Counted from the first letter of the stretch, positions 39,091-48,576 are shown. The stretch is 64,000 nucleotides of DNA from Arcobacter defluvii (GCF_013201725.1 NZ_CP053835.1:2790001-2854000), one strand, 5' to 3'. A program made the numbers and translations. Notes: generated from the letters alone by a model not told the origin.

Positions 39091-41133
39091 CTATTTTATA
39101 ACTCTTTCTAAAAAAATTATATAATCTTTTACTAAATCACTTATTTGTTCTAGAAAAATTTTTTGTATTATTTTTGTTTTTTTAGTTTCTTCTTTTATTC
39201 TTTCATCGTTAAAACAATAATTTAAATATGGAAAAATAATATTATAATAATTTGTTAAAATATCAAAAAAAACAAAATCTTTTTGTTTATAAAAAATATT
39301 TATAAAATCTACAACTAAAGATAAAAAATCATCAAAGAATCTAATTTCATAATTTTCAAATTCTAAAATTTTTTGTTCAATCTTATTATTTAAAAAGTCC
39401 AAATGTAATTTAAAAATATCTTTATTCTTATCATTTAAATTTATTATTGAATATTCATTTAAAGAAGCAATCAATTTATCAGTATTTAAATTAAGTTTTT
39501 CTAATTCTTTTAATCTAGAATCAGTAATTTTTAATGGAATCGTTGAAACAAAGTAAGCTCCATGGATTGAAAGATTATATATATTTGTACTTATATTTTT
39601 TGTAGATAAAATATATTTTTCCAAAAAATTTATGCTAGTATTAAAAAGTGCTGTTGTAAAGACTTCATCTAAAAAATTACCCTTAACTTTTAAAATATTT
39701 TTTCTTAGTCCAAAAGTATTTCTATCTTCACTTGAATATAAATGGAAACTATCAATTCCAGAATTACTATTTTCTGAATGAGTTAATCCTGTATTCTGAT
39801 TTAATGCCATATCTAAACCTATTAAATAAATATTTTTTGCATTCATTTTTATTAATATATCCAATGTAACCTCTCCTACACTTGGTCCATTAAAAGCTAT
39901 ATTGTCTTGAATTAATGAATGAAAAACTTCATATAAAAAAAGATTCTTTTGATTAAATTTTTTTAATACTCTTTCATGAGTCATCGTTGAAGCTAATATT
40001 ATTGTATTTGAAGAAATCTTATTTATACTTTCATCATCAAATTGTAAATCATTTAATATAGACAATTGCTCATCTAAAGTTATTATCATATTAATGGCAA
40101 TATCATTTTCAATTAATTTTTTATAAATTGCTCCAATTGTTACAATAAAGAATTTATTCTGATTTGTTCGAATCCATTCTAAATTATCATCTAATGATGG
40201 TCCTGCTGCTATATATAAAATTGGTTTATCTTCAAAAAAGTCAAAGTTTTTATTTATTTCATTGAAATTTAATATCTTGTAACTCTCACTAATATATTTT
40301 GTTGTTCGATTAAGATATACGTACATTTTTCTATTATAATCATATATGGATGATTTTTTTGATATTAATTCTAATAAGACCTGATCTATGAATTGTCCTA
40401 TATTTATATTTGTTGTCGATACTTTTATTAGATAATTATCTAATTCATAAATATTACAAAAAAGTTCTATCTTTTTCTTTTCATCTTCTTTTTTATCCAT
40501 AATAGAAAAGATTACTCCTCTTTTTGCTAAAACAGAATAATCAACACAAAATAAAGAAAGTCTAAATATTTCTAAGTTTCTTTCAAAAACTAAATACAAT
40601 TTAGCATCTAATTTATTAGCAATTTTAGGTATATGTCTTCCTAATAAAGTCCCTGCAAAAATAAGTTTTTCAACTTTTTTTAATCTTTTTTTATTACCAT
40701 TGGGGAAATCTTTTGTGATTTTTTGATAAGCTTTCATTTGATTATTTGTTAACAATAAAGACTGTTCTAAATTTTCTATATTAAATCTATTTTCTATATT
40801 TATGTTATTATCTTCTTTTATAGTAAAAAGTTCTTCTATATTAAAAATTGAATTTTTATTATCTTTTTCCATTTTTTTAACAAGTTCATCATTTATCTTT
40901 TTAGCTTTTCTATTATAAAGATACTTATTATTCAATATATCAAATATATCAAAATCTCCATTTTCCATTATAAATTCTAATACATATTTTTCTATATAAG
41001 TTCCATTTTCTATCATGCGTGACAACTCATCAATTCTATGATAAAGTTCATTATCATATTCACTTAAAAAAGCTAAATTAGCTAAAAAAGTTGTAGTAAG
41101 TGCATTTTGTAATTCCAATTGAGTTTGAGTCAT
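39091..41133 (-). CDS. Maf-type motility accessory factor (flagellin nonulosonate transferase candidate)
   Basis: 680 residues with the DUF115/MAF_flag10 domain: LYIAAGPSLDDNLEWI (~residue 310), NMIITLDEQ, and FNGPSVGEVTLDILIKMNAKNIYLIGLDMALN. Maf proteins add pseudaminic or legionaminic acid to flagellin Ser/Thr in the cytoplasm before export. Its placement between flagellin and the sugar genes fits that role. It is transcribed divergently from the PseG-like gene 72 bp away. Family identity is clear; donor-sugar specificity is not. Confidence 0.9.
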   Translation of the reverse strand: MTQTQLELQNALTTTFLANLAFLSEYDNELYHRIDELSRMIENGTYIEKYVLEFIMENGDFDIFDILNNKYLYNRKAKKINDELVKKMEKDNKNSIFNIEELFTIKEDNNINIENRFNIENLEQSLLLTNNQMKAYQKITKDFPNGNKKRLKKVEKLIFAGTLLGRHIPKIANKLDAKLYLVFERNLEIFRLSLFCVDYSVLAKRGVIFSIMDKKEDEKKKIELFCNIYELDNYLIKVSTTNINIGQFIDQVLLELISKKSSIYDYNRKMYVYLNRTTKYISESYKILNFNEINKNFDFFEDKPILYIAAGPSLDDNLEWIRTNQNKFFIVTIGAIYKKLIENDIAINMIITLDEQLSILNDLQFDDESINKISSNTIILASTMTHERVLKKFNQKNLFLYEVFHSLIQDNIAFNGPSVGEVTLDILIKMNAKNIYLIGLDMALNQNTGLTHSENSNSGIDSFHLYSSEDRNTFGLRKNILKVKGNFLDEVFTTALFNTSINFLEKYILSTKNISTNIYNLSIHGAYFVSTIPLKITDSRLKELEKLNLNTDKLIASLNEYSIINLNDKNKDIFKLHLDFLNNKIEQKILEFENYEIRFFDDFLSLVVDFINIFYKQKDFVFFDILTNYYNIIFPYLNYCFNDERIKEETKKTKIIQKIFLEQISDLVKDYIIFLERVIK

Positions 41134-41193
41134 AATTCACCTTTATTTGTAATTTAATTTTAGAATTGTTTAAATCAATAATCTTTATTATAG

Positions 41194-41199
41194 TATAAT
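41194..41199 (+). promoter_or_regulatory. -10 element at the PseG-like gene
   Basis: TATAAT with six bases to ATG 41206 and no Shine-Dalgarno: a third candidate leaderless start in this window. Confidence 0.45.
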
Positions 41200-41205
41200 C
41201 TTATT

Positions 41206-42165
41206 ATGATAATAGTACATGCAAAAGGCAATAGCCAATTAGGAATAGGAAATCTTTCCAGATCATATGAATTAATAAAATATTTATCTATTACTAAAGA
41301 TGTTATTGGTATTTTTGAATGTGATGAGAATATTTTCAGAAGATATGATATAAATAATATCTATAGAGTAAATAATTTAAATGAAGCATTAGAATTAGTT
41401 ACAAAATATAAATCTTTTATTTATATTAGCGATTTAGTATCTCCAAAAAAAGAATTAAGTTCATTTTTAAAAGAAAATGGAGCTAAACAAATTTTACATT
41501 TTAATGGAATAAATTCTGGTTTTGAACCTGATATTCTATTTGTGACTGATGGTTTTGACTATGAATTCTTTGATAATCGATTTAAAATTTATCGAGGATT
41601 CGAATACTATATTGTTGGAAATGAAGTAATTAAAAATAGAAAAAAAAAACTAAAGCATATCAAATCTATAAAAAACATTCTAATTTGTTTTGGTGGAGCA
41701 GATCCTGCTTTTTTTACTGAATATTTTGCTAAAAATATAAATGATTTTAAATATAATTATAAGATTGTACTAGGTCCTGCTATGCCTAAAAATCGAAAAG
41801 AAAATATTTTAACTATAAAAAAAAACAATATAGAATACATAGATAGCCCAAAAAATATGATTGAATTACTTTTAAATAGTGATTTATTAATAACTCTTGG
41901 AGGAATGACTACATATGAAGCAATGTGCTTAGGAGTTCCTGCAAGTGCTGTGAGATGGAACTATTTAGAATATATTGTAAAAAGTTTTGGAGAAAAAAAT
42001 ATGATTACAGATTTAGGAAATATAGATGAAGCTTATGAAAACTTATTAAATTTAAATTTAGATAATGTAAATAAAGTTTGTAAAAATGCCTATAATATAA
42101 TCGATGGAAGTGCTTTAAAAAATATTGAAAAGGTTATTAATTCAATAAATGGAGAGAGTTTATGA
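41206..42165 (+). CDS. PseG-like UDP-sugar hydrolase homologue with substituted catalytic His
   Basis: 319 residues, longer than C. jejuni PseG (about 274). N-terminal nucleotide-sugar loop GIGNLSRSYEL aligns with the GFGHIKRD of PseG; C-terminal GT-B half has ICFGGADPAFFT and LLITLGGMTTYEAMCLG. PseG removes UDP from the diacetamido sugar before NeuB-type condensation. The residue aligned with PseG His17 is Asn16, so activity may be altered or the true substrate may differ. It overlaps the NeuB gene by 4 bp and heads a + strand operon to 46945. Confidence 0.75.
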   Translation: MIIVHAKGNSQLGIGNLSRSYELIKYLSITKDVIGIFECDENIFRRYDINNIYRVNNLNEALELVTKYKSFIYISDLVSPKKELSSFLKENGAKQILHFNGINSGFEPDILFVTDGFDYEFFDNRFKIYRGFEYYIVGNEVIKNRKKKLKHIKSIKNILICFGGADPAFFTEYFAKNINDFKYNYKIVLGPAMPKNRKENILTIKKNNIEYIDSPKNMIELLLNSDLLITLGGMTTYEAMCLGVPASAVRWNYLEYIVKSFGEKNMITDLGNIDEAYENLLNLNLDNVNKVCKNAYNIIDGSALKNIEKVINSINGESL

Positions 42166-43211
42166 TAAAAATTGGTAGTAAAATAATCTCAAATGATAGT
42201 CCTACATTTATAGTTGCAGAAGTTGGAGCAAATCATAATGGAGATTTAGAACTTGCAAAAAAAAGTATAGATGCTGCAGTAGAGTGTGGGGTTGATGCAG
42301 TTAAATTTCAAACATATACAACAGAAGAATTATTGTCAAATGAAGATGACATTATAGGCTATGGTAAAGATGAAGAGAGTATCATAAGAGAACCTTTAAA
42401 AAATCTATTTGATAGAATATCTTTAAAAAGAGATTTTCACAAAGAGATCTTTAATTATGCAAAATCAAAAGGGCTTATTTGCTTCTCCACTCCATTTAGT
42501 ACACAAGGAGTTATCTTTTTAGAAGAAATTGATAATCCAATATACAAAATAGCTTCATCAGATGTAAATTATGTAGACATGATAGAGGTTATTGGAGCTA
42601 CAGAAAAACCAGTTTTTTTGTCTACAGGAAAATGTACGCTTTCAGAGATGGATATGGCTATTGAATTGTTACAAAAAAGTGGAACCACGGATTTGTGTCT
42701 ATTGCACTGTATTGCAAACTATCCATCTAAGATGGAAAATATGAATTTAAATGTGATAAAAACTTTAAAACAGATGTACCCAGAGTGTATCATAGGATTT
42801 TCAGACCATTCATTAGGTATTACTGCTTCTTTAGGAGCTGTATGTTTTGGAGCAAAAATTATAGAAAAACATTTTACCATCGATAAAAATTTAGATGGTC
42901 CAGATCACTGGTTTAGTATGGATCCAAACGATATGAAAAATCTTGTTACTGAAATAAGAAATTTAGAAGTAGCATTTGGAACTCAAAGAAAATTTTTATC
43001 CCAAAATGAAGTACCAGAAAAGCATTGGGCTACAAGATCTTTACATGTCAATAAAAATTTAAAGGTAGGAGATATTATAAATAAAGAAGATTTGGATATG
43101 TTAAGACCAGGATATGGAATATCTCCTTTTGACAAAGATAAAGTTATAGGAATGAAGCTAGAAAAAGATATACAAGAAGGGACTGTATTAGAATGGACTC
43201 ATTTCAAATAA
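42162..43211 (+). CDS. NeuB-family nonulosonate synthase
   Basis: 349 residues: TIM barrel (AEVGANHNGDLELAKK, VKFQTYTTEEL, KIASSDVN, GFSDHSLGITASLGAV, EKHFTIDKNLDGPDHWFSMDP) and a C-terminal antifreeze-like SAF domain (~residues 285-349, ATRSLHVNKNLKVGDII). It condenses a 6-deoxy diacetamido hexose with phosphoenolpyruvate. The GPDH segment resembles the NeuB/LegI branch more than PseI, so the product might be pseudaminic, legionaminic or a related acid. Coupled to the PseG-like gene by a 4-bp overlap. Confidence 0.85.
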   Translation: MIKIGSKIISNDSPTFIVAEVGANHNGDLELAKKSIDAAVECGVDAVKFQTYTTEELLSNEDDIIGYGKDEESIIREPLKNLFDRISLKRDFHKEIFNYAKSKGLICFSTPFSTQGVIFLEEIDNPIYKIASSDVNYVDMIEVIGATEKPVFLSTGKCTLSEMDMAIELLQKSGTTDLCLLHCIANYPSKMENMNLNVIKTLKQMYPECIIGFSDHSLGITASLGAVCFGAKIIEKHFTIDKNLDGPDHWFSMDPNDMKNLVTEIRNLEVAFGTQRKFLSQNEVPEKHWATRSLHVNKNLKVGDIINKEDLDMLRPGYGISPFDKDKVIGMKLEKDIQEGTVLEWTHFK

Positions 43212-43220
43212 AGGGTAAAA

Positions 43221-44597
43221 TTGGAACTTATAGTTTGTAATAATAATGAAATAGGTATAAATAGCTATATTCTTAAAGTTGATAATAGAGTAGTAGTTAT
43301 TGATCCTAATGACTATGAAGAAATTGTTCATACTATTGGTGAGTGTAGTTTAGATTATATTCTTTTAACTCATGAGCATTTTGATCATATAATGGCAGTT
43401 GATAAATTAAGAGATACGTATAAGGCTAAAGTGATTGCACAGAAATTTGCGAGTGAACATATACAGTTCGCATCAAAAAATTTATCAAAATTTTCTAATA
43501 TCATATTGGATTTTATGAATAAGACTATTAGTTCTCCCATCAAAGAATTTGTAGTTAAAGAAGCAGATATTACATATGAAGATTTTTATGAGTTAAGTTG
43601 GGAAGGATATGATTTTTTATTTACCCATACACCAGGTCATACAAAAGGAAGTTCTTGTATATTAGTAAATAATTGTTTGTTTAGTGGTGATTCTCTTTTT
43701 GAATGTTGCGAGACTGATACAAAAGGAGTTGGAACTAGCAGAAAAGAATATGAACAAATAACTATATCTTTTTTTAAATCACTTGAAAATACTATAACTG
43801 TATATGCTGGACACTATCATAGTTTTATTTTGGAAGATAAATTAAAAGCAAGAGAAAAAGCTATTCAAATTTTTAAAAGTAGACCAAAATATACAAATTT
43901 ATTTTTAAATTATAATGATTTTTTGAACATTCTAGATAATTCTAATTTTTTTGTCAGAAATGATAGTATTTTTATAATGAAGAAGTATTCTGGTTTTTAC
44001 AAGTTTTATTACTTTGTAAATGATTATAAAAATTTAAATAATTTAAATGATTTTTTTGGTTTATATAAACAACCTGTTATTATTGAAATAATTTCATGTA
44101 GAGAAATAGATGAAGGTATTTATACAAAAATTGGATTTAAACCTTATAAAATTTATTCAAGATATAGAACAGACAAGAAAAATAAAAATTTTGATATAGT
44201 AAAAATAGCAAATATAGAAGATATGGAAGATATATCAACATTAATTAATGAAACTTTTGATCCTTTAGGTGATTATATTCCAAGTAATGATGAACTTATT
44301 GAGTTAATTTTAAAAAAAGAAGTTTTTATTATAAAAGTTGATAATAAGTTAGCAGGTGTATCAATTTATGAAAAAAGACATAAAAATTATTACTTTAGAT
44401 TATCTTGTGTTCATCCTAATCATAGACCAGGATTAATAGGTTATATGTTGGCTTCAACTTCTCCAAAGGATGGAAATATCTATTCTGCTTGGGTTGATGA
44501 TAAAAATTTAGAAGCCATAAAGCTAAATACTTTATTAGGTTATAAAATAGATGGAACTAAAAACTATATTTTTATTAAAAATAAGGAAACAATATGA
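43221..44597 (+). CDS. Metallo-beta-lactamase-fold hydrolase fused to GNAT-like domain
   Basis: 458 residues from a TTG start (AAGGG five bases upstream). N-terminal MBL fold (~1-215) with complete metal ligands: HEHFDH (51-56), HTPGH140, SGD157, and GHYH (198-200), glyoxalase II-like thioesterase arrangement. C-terminal part (~225-458) looks like an acyltransferase of GNAT type ending VHPNHRPGLIGYMLAST and LNTLLGYKIDG. The C-terminal half is homologous to the separate gene at 55106-55930. Fusion with neighbouring ACP suggests hydrolysis and transfer of an acyl thioester. It precedes the ACP by an overlap of 4 bp. Confidence 0.8.
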   Translation: MELIVCNNNEIGINSYILKVDNRVVVIDPNDYEEIVHTIGECSLDYILLTHEHFDHIMAVDKLRDTYKAKVIAQKFASEHIQFASKNLSKFSNIILDFMNKTISSPIKEFVVKEADITYEDFYELSWEGYDFLFTHTPGHTKGSSCILVNNCLFSGDSLFECCETDTKGVGTSRKEYEQITISFFKSLENTITVYAGHYHSFILEDKLKAREKAIQIFKSRPKYTNLFLNYNDFLNILDNSNFFVRNDSIFIMKKYSGFYKFYYFVNDYKNLNNLNDFFGLYKQPVIIEIISCREIDEGIYTKIGFKPYKIYSRYRTDKKNKNFDIVKIANIEDMEDISTLINETFDPLGDYIPSNDELIELILKKEVFIIKVDNKLAGVSIYEKRHKNYYFRLSCVHPNHRPGLIGYMLASTSPKDGNIYSAWVDDKNLEAIKLNTLLGYKIDGTKNYIFIKNKETI

Positions 44598-44887
44598 GTT
44601 TAGAAAAAATTGAGAATATAATAATAGAATCTTTAAAAGAATATAATCAATCGTTAGGAAGTAGTGAATTAAAGAATTGTACAGCACAAACAAGACTTTA
44701 TGGTGAAAAAAGTGTTTTAGACAGTATAGGTTTGGTTTATTTAATAACAGATATTGAAGAAAAAATATCAGATAAATTTTCAAAAAATATAGTATTAGCA
44801 GATGAGAAAGCGATGAGCCAAAGAACTTCACCTTTTAGAGATGTAGAGACTTTAGCAAAATACATTCAAAATCTTTTAGAAGAATGA
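44594..44887 (+). CDS. Acyl carrier protein 1
   Basis: 97 residues, slightly longer than a typical ACP. The phosphopantetheine attachment Ser lies in LDSIGLVYLITDIEEKI, followed by an acidic helix and a C-terminal helix (VETLAKYIQNLLEE). It is sandwiched between the MBL/GNAT fusion (4-bp overlap) and an SDR, so it likely carries the acyl group for those enzymes. It differs strongly from the other two carrier proteins in this island. Confidence 0.88.
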   Translation: MSLEKIENIIIESLKEYNQSLGSSELKNCTAQTRLYGEKSVLDSIGLVYLITDIEEKISDKFSKNIVLADEKAMSQRTSPFRDVETLAKYIQNLLEE

Positions 44888-44888
44888 T

Positions 44889-45590
44889 ATGAATAAAGTT
44901 GTAGTTATAACTGGTACAAGTAAAGGTATAGGTAAATTTTTAGTTCAATATTATTTATTAAAAAACTATATTGTAATTGGTTGTAGTAGAACAAAAAGTT
45001 CAATTAATGATAAAAACTATAGACATTTTGATTTAGATGTTTGTGATGAAAAAGCTATTGTTGAGATGATTAGAAGCATAAAAAAAGAGTTCGGGAAAAT
45101 TGATATTCTGTTAAATAATGCTGGAATTGCTTCTATGAATCATTTTATAACAACATCATATCAAAGTGTACAAAATATTTTTGCTACAAATTTTTTTGGT
45201 ACTTTTCTTTTTACAAGAGAAGTTTCAAAAGTAATGATGAAACAAAAATTTGGAAGAATAGTAAACTATACAACAGTTGCAAAACCTCTAAGACTTGAAG
45301 GTGAGGCAATTTATGCTGCAAGTAAAGCTGCTATTGAAAACTTTACTCAAACTATAGCTAAAGAAGTTGCTTCATATGGAATTACTGTAAATGCAATAGG
45401 TCCAACACCAATACAAACAGATTTAATAAAGGCTATTCCAAAAGAAAAAATAGCAGAGCTTTTAAATAAACAAGCTATAAAAAGGTTTGGAACTTTTGAA
45501 GATATAATAAATGCTATTGAATTTTTTTGTGATGAAAAAAGTGATTTTATAACGGGGCAAATAATATATTTAGGCGGAGTAAATAATTGA
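44889..45590 (+). CDS. FabG-like short-chain dehydrogenase/reductase
   Basis: 233 residues. NAD(P)-binding TGTSKGIGK (~8-16), LLNNAGIA, catalytic YAASK motif, and a C-terminal FITGQIIYLGG. A Thr occupies the usual catalytic Ser region (NYTTVAKP). It probably reduces a beta-keto acyl-ACP, or oxidises a hydroxyacyl group, on the neighbouring ACP. Its stop overlaps the TTG start of the ligase gene by four bases. An ordinary biosynthetic FabG copy is expected elsewhere, so this is a dedicated enzyme. Confidence 0.88.
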   Translation: MNKVVVITGTSKGIGKFLVQYYLLKNYIVIGCSRTKSSINDKNYRHFDLDVCDEKAIVEMIRSIKKEFGKIDILLNNAGIASMNHFITTSYQSVQNIFATNFFGTFLFTREVSKVMMKQKFGRIVNYTTVAKPLRLEGEAIYAASKAAIENFTQTIAKEVASYGITVNAIGPTPIQTDLIKAIPKEKIAELLNKQAIKRFGTFEDIINAIEFFCDEKSDFITGQIIYLGGVNN

Positions 45591-46945
45591 TAAATTGGAT
45601 TTTTGATAATTTTAAAATATTTGGAAATAAAATAGCTATAAACTATAAAAATAGAAGTTATACATATTTGCAACTTTTTTTACAAATTAAAAAAATAGAA
45701 AAAGAGATAATCTCAAATGTTGCTAAAAATGAAGTTATAGCAATAATTGGAGATTATTCTTTTGAATCCATAGCCGTACTTTTTGCTTTATCTAAAAATA
45801 GAAATATTATTGTACCAATTACATCTGTAGCAGAAAATGAGATAAAAGATAAAATTGAAGAGTCTTTTTGTGATAAGATAATAAGAATCGTTGATGAAAA
45901 ATATGTTGTTGAAAATAATATTCCAAAAGAAAAGCATCAGATTATAAAAGATCTTCAAGAAAAAAACAGTTCTGGACTTATATTATTTTCAAGTGGAAGT
46001 ACAGCTAAGCCAAAAGCTATGATACATGACTTTGATATCTTATTAAACTCTTACAAAAATAAAAAAAAGAAATCTCTTAATATGATTGTATTCCTAATGT
46101 TTGACCATATTGGAGGATTAAATACTTTATTAAATATTCTTTCAATTGGTTCTACTATGATAATTCCAGAAAATAGAAATCCTGATGATATTTGTAAATT
46201 AATTCAAGATTATAAAATTACAGTTTTACCCTCTAGTCCAACTTTTTTAAATCTTATTTTAATGAATAATTCACATAATAAATATGATTTAAGTAGTTTA
46301 AAAATGATTACTTATGGCACAGAAACTATGCCAGATAGTCTATTAATTAGATTAAAAAATAGTTTTCCTAAAGTAAAGTTTCTACAAACATTTGGCACAA
46401 GTGAAACAGGAATTGCAAATACAAAATCAAAATCTTCAAACTCTACTTTTATGAAAATAGAAAATCTAGATTTAGAGTATAAAATAGTAGAAAATGAGCT
46501 TTGGCTAAAAAGTAAAACTCAAATTTTAGGATATTTAAACTCATCAATGGATAGTTTTACTAAAGATGGTTGGTTTAAGACTGGTGATTTAGTAGAAACT
46601 TTAGATGATGGTTACATAAAAATAATTGGAAGAAATAAAGAAGTTATAAATGTAGGTGGGCAAAAAGTTTTACCAAGTGAAGTTGAGTCTGTTATTTTAT
46701 ATATGAAAGAGATTGAAGATTGTATAGTTTATGGAGAAAAAAATTTAATTACAGGACAAACAGTGATTTGTGATGTTGTATTAAAAGAAGATATATCAAA
46801 TATAAAAGTTTTGATTAGAAAATTTTGTAAAGATAAACTAGATAATTACAAAATACCTACAAAAGTTAATATTGTAGATAAAATAAATTTTACAGATAGA
46901 TTTAAAAAAATAAGAGGAAGTATTAAAAAATCTGTGTCAATCTGA
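45587..46945 (+). CDS. AMP-forming acyl/aryl ligase
   Basis: 452 residues from a TTG (GGCGGAG upstream, overlapping the SDR stop). ANL-superfamily motifs: ILFSSGSTAKPKA (A3), QTFGTSETG (A5), WFKTGDLVETLDDGYIKIIGRNKEVINVGGQKVLPSEVE (A7-A8), and a C-terminal RFKKIRG Lys (A10). It would adenylate a carboxylic acid and load it as a thioester on a carrier protein. The A8 hinge INVGGQKV is like acyl-CoA synthetases rather than NRPS domains. Last intact gene of the operon from 41206. Confidence 0.88.
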   Translation: MINWIFDNFKIFGNKIAINYKNRSYTYLQLFLQIKKIEKEIISNVAKNEVIAIIGDYSFESIAVLFALSKNRNIIVPITSVAENEIKDKIEESFCDKIIRIVDEKYVVENNIPKEKHQIIKDLQEKNSSGLILFSSGSTAKPKAMIHDFDILLNSYKNKKKKSLNMIVFLMFDHIGGLNTLLNILSIGSTMIIPENRNPDDICKLIQDYKITVLPSSPTFLNLILMNNSHNKYDLSSLKMITYGTETMPDSLLIRLKNSFPKVKFLQTFGTSETGIANTKSKSSNSTFMKIENLDLEYKIVENELWLKSKTQILGYLNSSMDSFTKDGWFKTGDLVETLDDGYIKIIGRNKEVINVGGQKVLPSEVESVILYMKEIEDCIVYGEKNLITGQTVICDVVLKEDISNIKVLIRKFCKDKLDNYKIPTKVNIVDKINFTDRFKKIRGSIKKSVSI

Positions 46946-46964
46946 TAAAATATATAGGAAAATT

Positions 46965-47230
46965 TAACAGTCTATTTTCAATATCCAGAAAATATAAGAA
47001 AAGTAATTTACACAACAAATCTAATAAAATCAGTTCATAGACAATTTAGAAATTTGACTAAAACAAAATGTGGATTTCCAAATGATAATAGCTTAAAACT
47101 ACTTTTTATCGGGATCCAAAGTACTTCAAAAAAGTGTACAATGCCAGTTAGAAATTAGAGTTTAACAATTTCTCAATCTCTCAATATACTTTTTGAAAGA
47201 AAACTAGATAAAACATTAAAAAATTACTAG
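46965..47230 (+). pseudogene. IS256-family transposase C-terminal relic
   Basis: One reading frame translates as YPENIRKVIYTTNLIKSVH, LTKTKCGFPNDNSLKLLF, TMPVRN-stop-SLTISQSLNILFERKLDK, matching the C-terminal part of IS256-family (mutator-type) transposases. A TAG at the position of the usual Trp interrupts it. The N-terminal two thirds are absent. No inverted repeat ends were identified. The remaining sequence to 47309 holds only an AT-rich flank with GTCTCAAA, a motif also seen beside the second relic. Confidence 0.85.
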
Positions 47231-47309
47231 ATGCTGACACAAAATCTTGAACTCTCCCTTACTTAATACAGATTTTTAAACCGTCTCAAAAATAAAAAAA
47301 ATAATCCTC

Positions 47310-48566
47310 TTACTTTGGAATAGCATAGATAATAGTCTCTTCTTGAGTACACTCATAATGTCGCATTATTAATCTGTATTCAGGTAACCACTGTTTTAAT
47401 AAAAGAGGTATATTCCATAAATCATCAAATTTATGATAAATTGAGATTGCTAATTTAGGTTTATATTTTATAATATTATTTATTCCGCCTAATAGAGCTT
47501 GAATTTCAAAAGTTTGTATATCCATTTTTATAAAAGTTGGAATATGATTTATTGTTTCATCTATTGAGACAACTTCAGTTTTTCTATTTGTAACTTCATT
47601 CGTACAAGATACTCCAACTCCTTCTCCATGAAGATAAAAAGTTTTATTCTTATAGTAAGTTCCAGCATTAATTATTGTAATTTTATCTTTTTGTTCTAAC
47701 GTATCTACATATCTTTTTAACTCTTCAAAAGTATTTTTTTCAGGTTCATAACTATATATATGTTTAAATTTTTCATTTGTAACTTTTAAAAAAGATGCTA
47801 TTGTATCACCAGTATAAGCACCACAATCAATAAAAACTTCATCTTCACAAAGAGTTAAAACTTCTTTATCAAAATATTGTAATGAAGTATCATCTTTAAC
47901 TAAAATTGGGTAAAAATAGTCTTCAGTCAATTTAAATTTTAAAATAGCAGCAAAAACCTCTTTTGACTTTTTATCTTCTAATAAATTGTATAGAGTTATG
48001 ATATTTACTATTTCAGAAGCAGTAAATTTATGGTTTAATTTATTTAAATCATATTCATCAAAGCCTTTTTGTTTTTTTTCTATAAGATTTAATGATAGAA
48101 GGTTTTTTGCCAAACTTCTCATACAATACATATGTTTAAATCCACTTCTATAAAAAGTATGAGTAAGATATGCGTAAGAATCTGTATTAAGAAAAATTAC
48201 AACATCATCAGGGTTTTCATAAAATTCTTCTTTACTTATTAATTTTACTTTATCTCTATATTTATAGTATTTTTCTAAATCTAAGTATTTATAATCTAAA
48301 CTATTTGAAAATACTCCACTTTTAGTTTTTATCTCTTCTTCTACCCAATCATAAGCTCCATAAACATCAACACCAAAATTTAGTTTAAAATATTTTACTA
48401 TTGATTTTAAATAGTATCCCGTTCCAAAAAAAATAAACTTTTTTGTTTTACATAACTGTTTAAATCTTTCAAGTTTCTCTTCTTCGAATTTATGGTCAAA
48501 TTTTTCATTTTGTGTATCAAATAGAACTTCAATTATCTCATTAAAATTTTTATCAATATTTAACAT
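47310..48566 (-). CDS. FkbM-family methyltransferase 1
   Basis: 418 residues. An N-terminal ~200-residue region with a Rossmann-like start (KKFIFFGTGYYLKSIVKYF, ~residues 38-57) precedes a C-terminal FkbM SAM-methyltransferase (~230-415): DEVFIDCGAYTGDTIASFLK, IYSYEPEK, THIPTFIKMDIQTFEIQALLGG. Substrate unknown; O-methylation of a sugar or acyl hydroxyl is likely. It is a close paralogue of 50109-51353, both flanking an adenylation enzyme in one minus-strand unit. Such duplicates may methylate two different positions. Confidence 0.85.
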   Translation of the reverse strand: MLNIDKNFNEIIEVLFDTQNEKFDHKFEEEKLERFKQLCKTKKFIFFGTGYYLKSIVKYFKLNFGVDVYGAYDWVEEEIKTKSGVFSNSLDYKYLDLEKYYKYRDKVKLISKEEFYENPDDVVIFLNTDSYAYLTHTFYRSGFKHMYCMRSLAKNLLSLNLIEKKQKGFDEYDLNKLNHKFTASEIVNIITLYNLLEDKKSKEVFAAILKFKLTEDYFYPILVKDDTSLQYFDKEVLTLCEDEVFIDCGAYTGDTIASFLKVTNEKFKHIYSYEPEKNTFEELKRYVDTLEQKDKITIINAGTYYKNKTFYLHGEGVGVSCTNEVTNRKTEVVSIDETINHIPTFIKMDIQTFEIQALLGGINNIIKYKPKLAISIYHKFDDLWNIPLLLKQWLPEYRLIMRHYECTQEETIIYAIPK

Positions 48567-48576
48567 CTAATTCCTT

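Noticed and set aside
44535-44831. Antisense open frame opposite ACP1
   Set aside because: Low-complexity Leu/Phe/Tyr translation typical of the reverse strand of an AT-rich gene.
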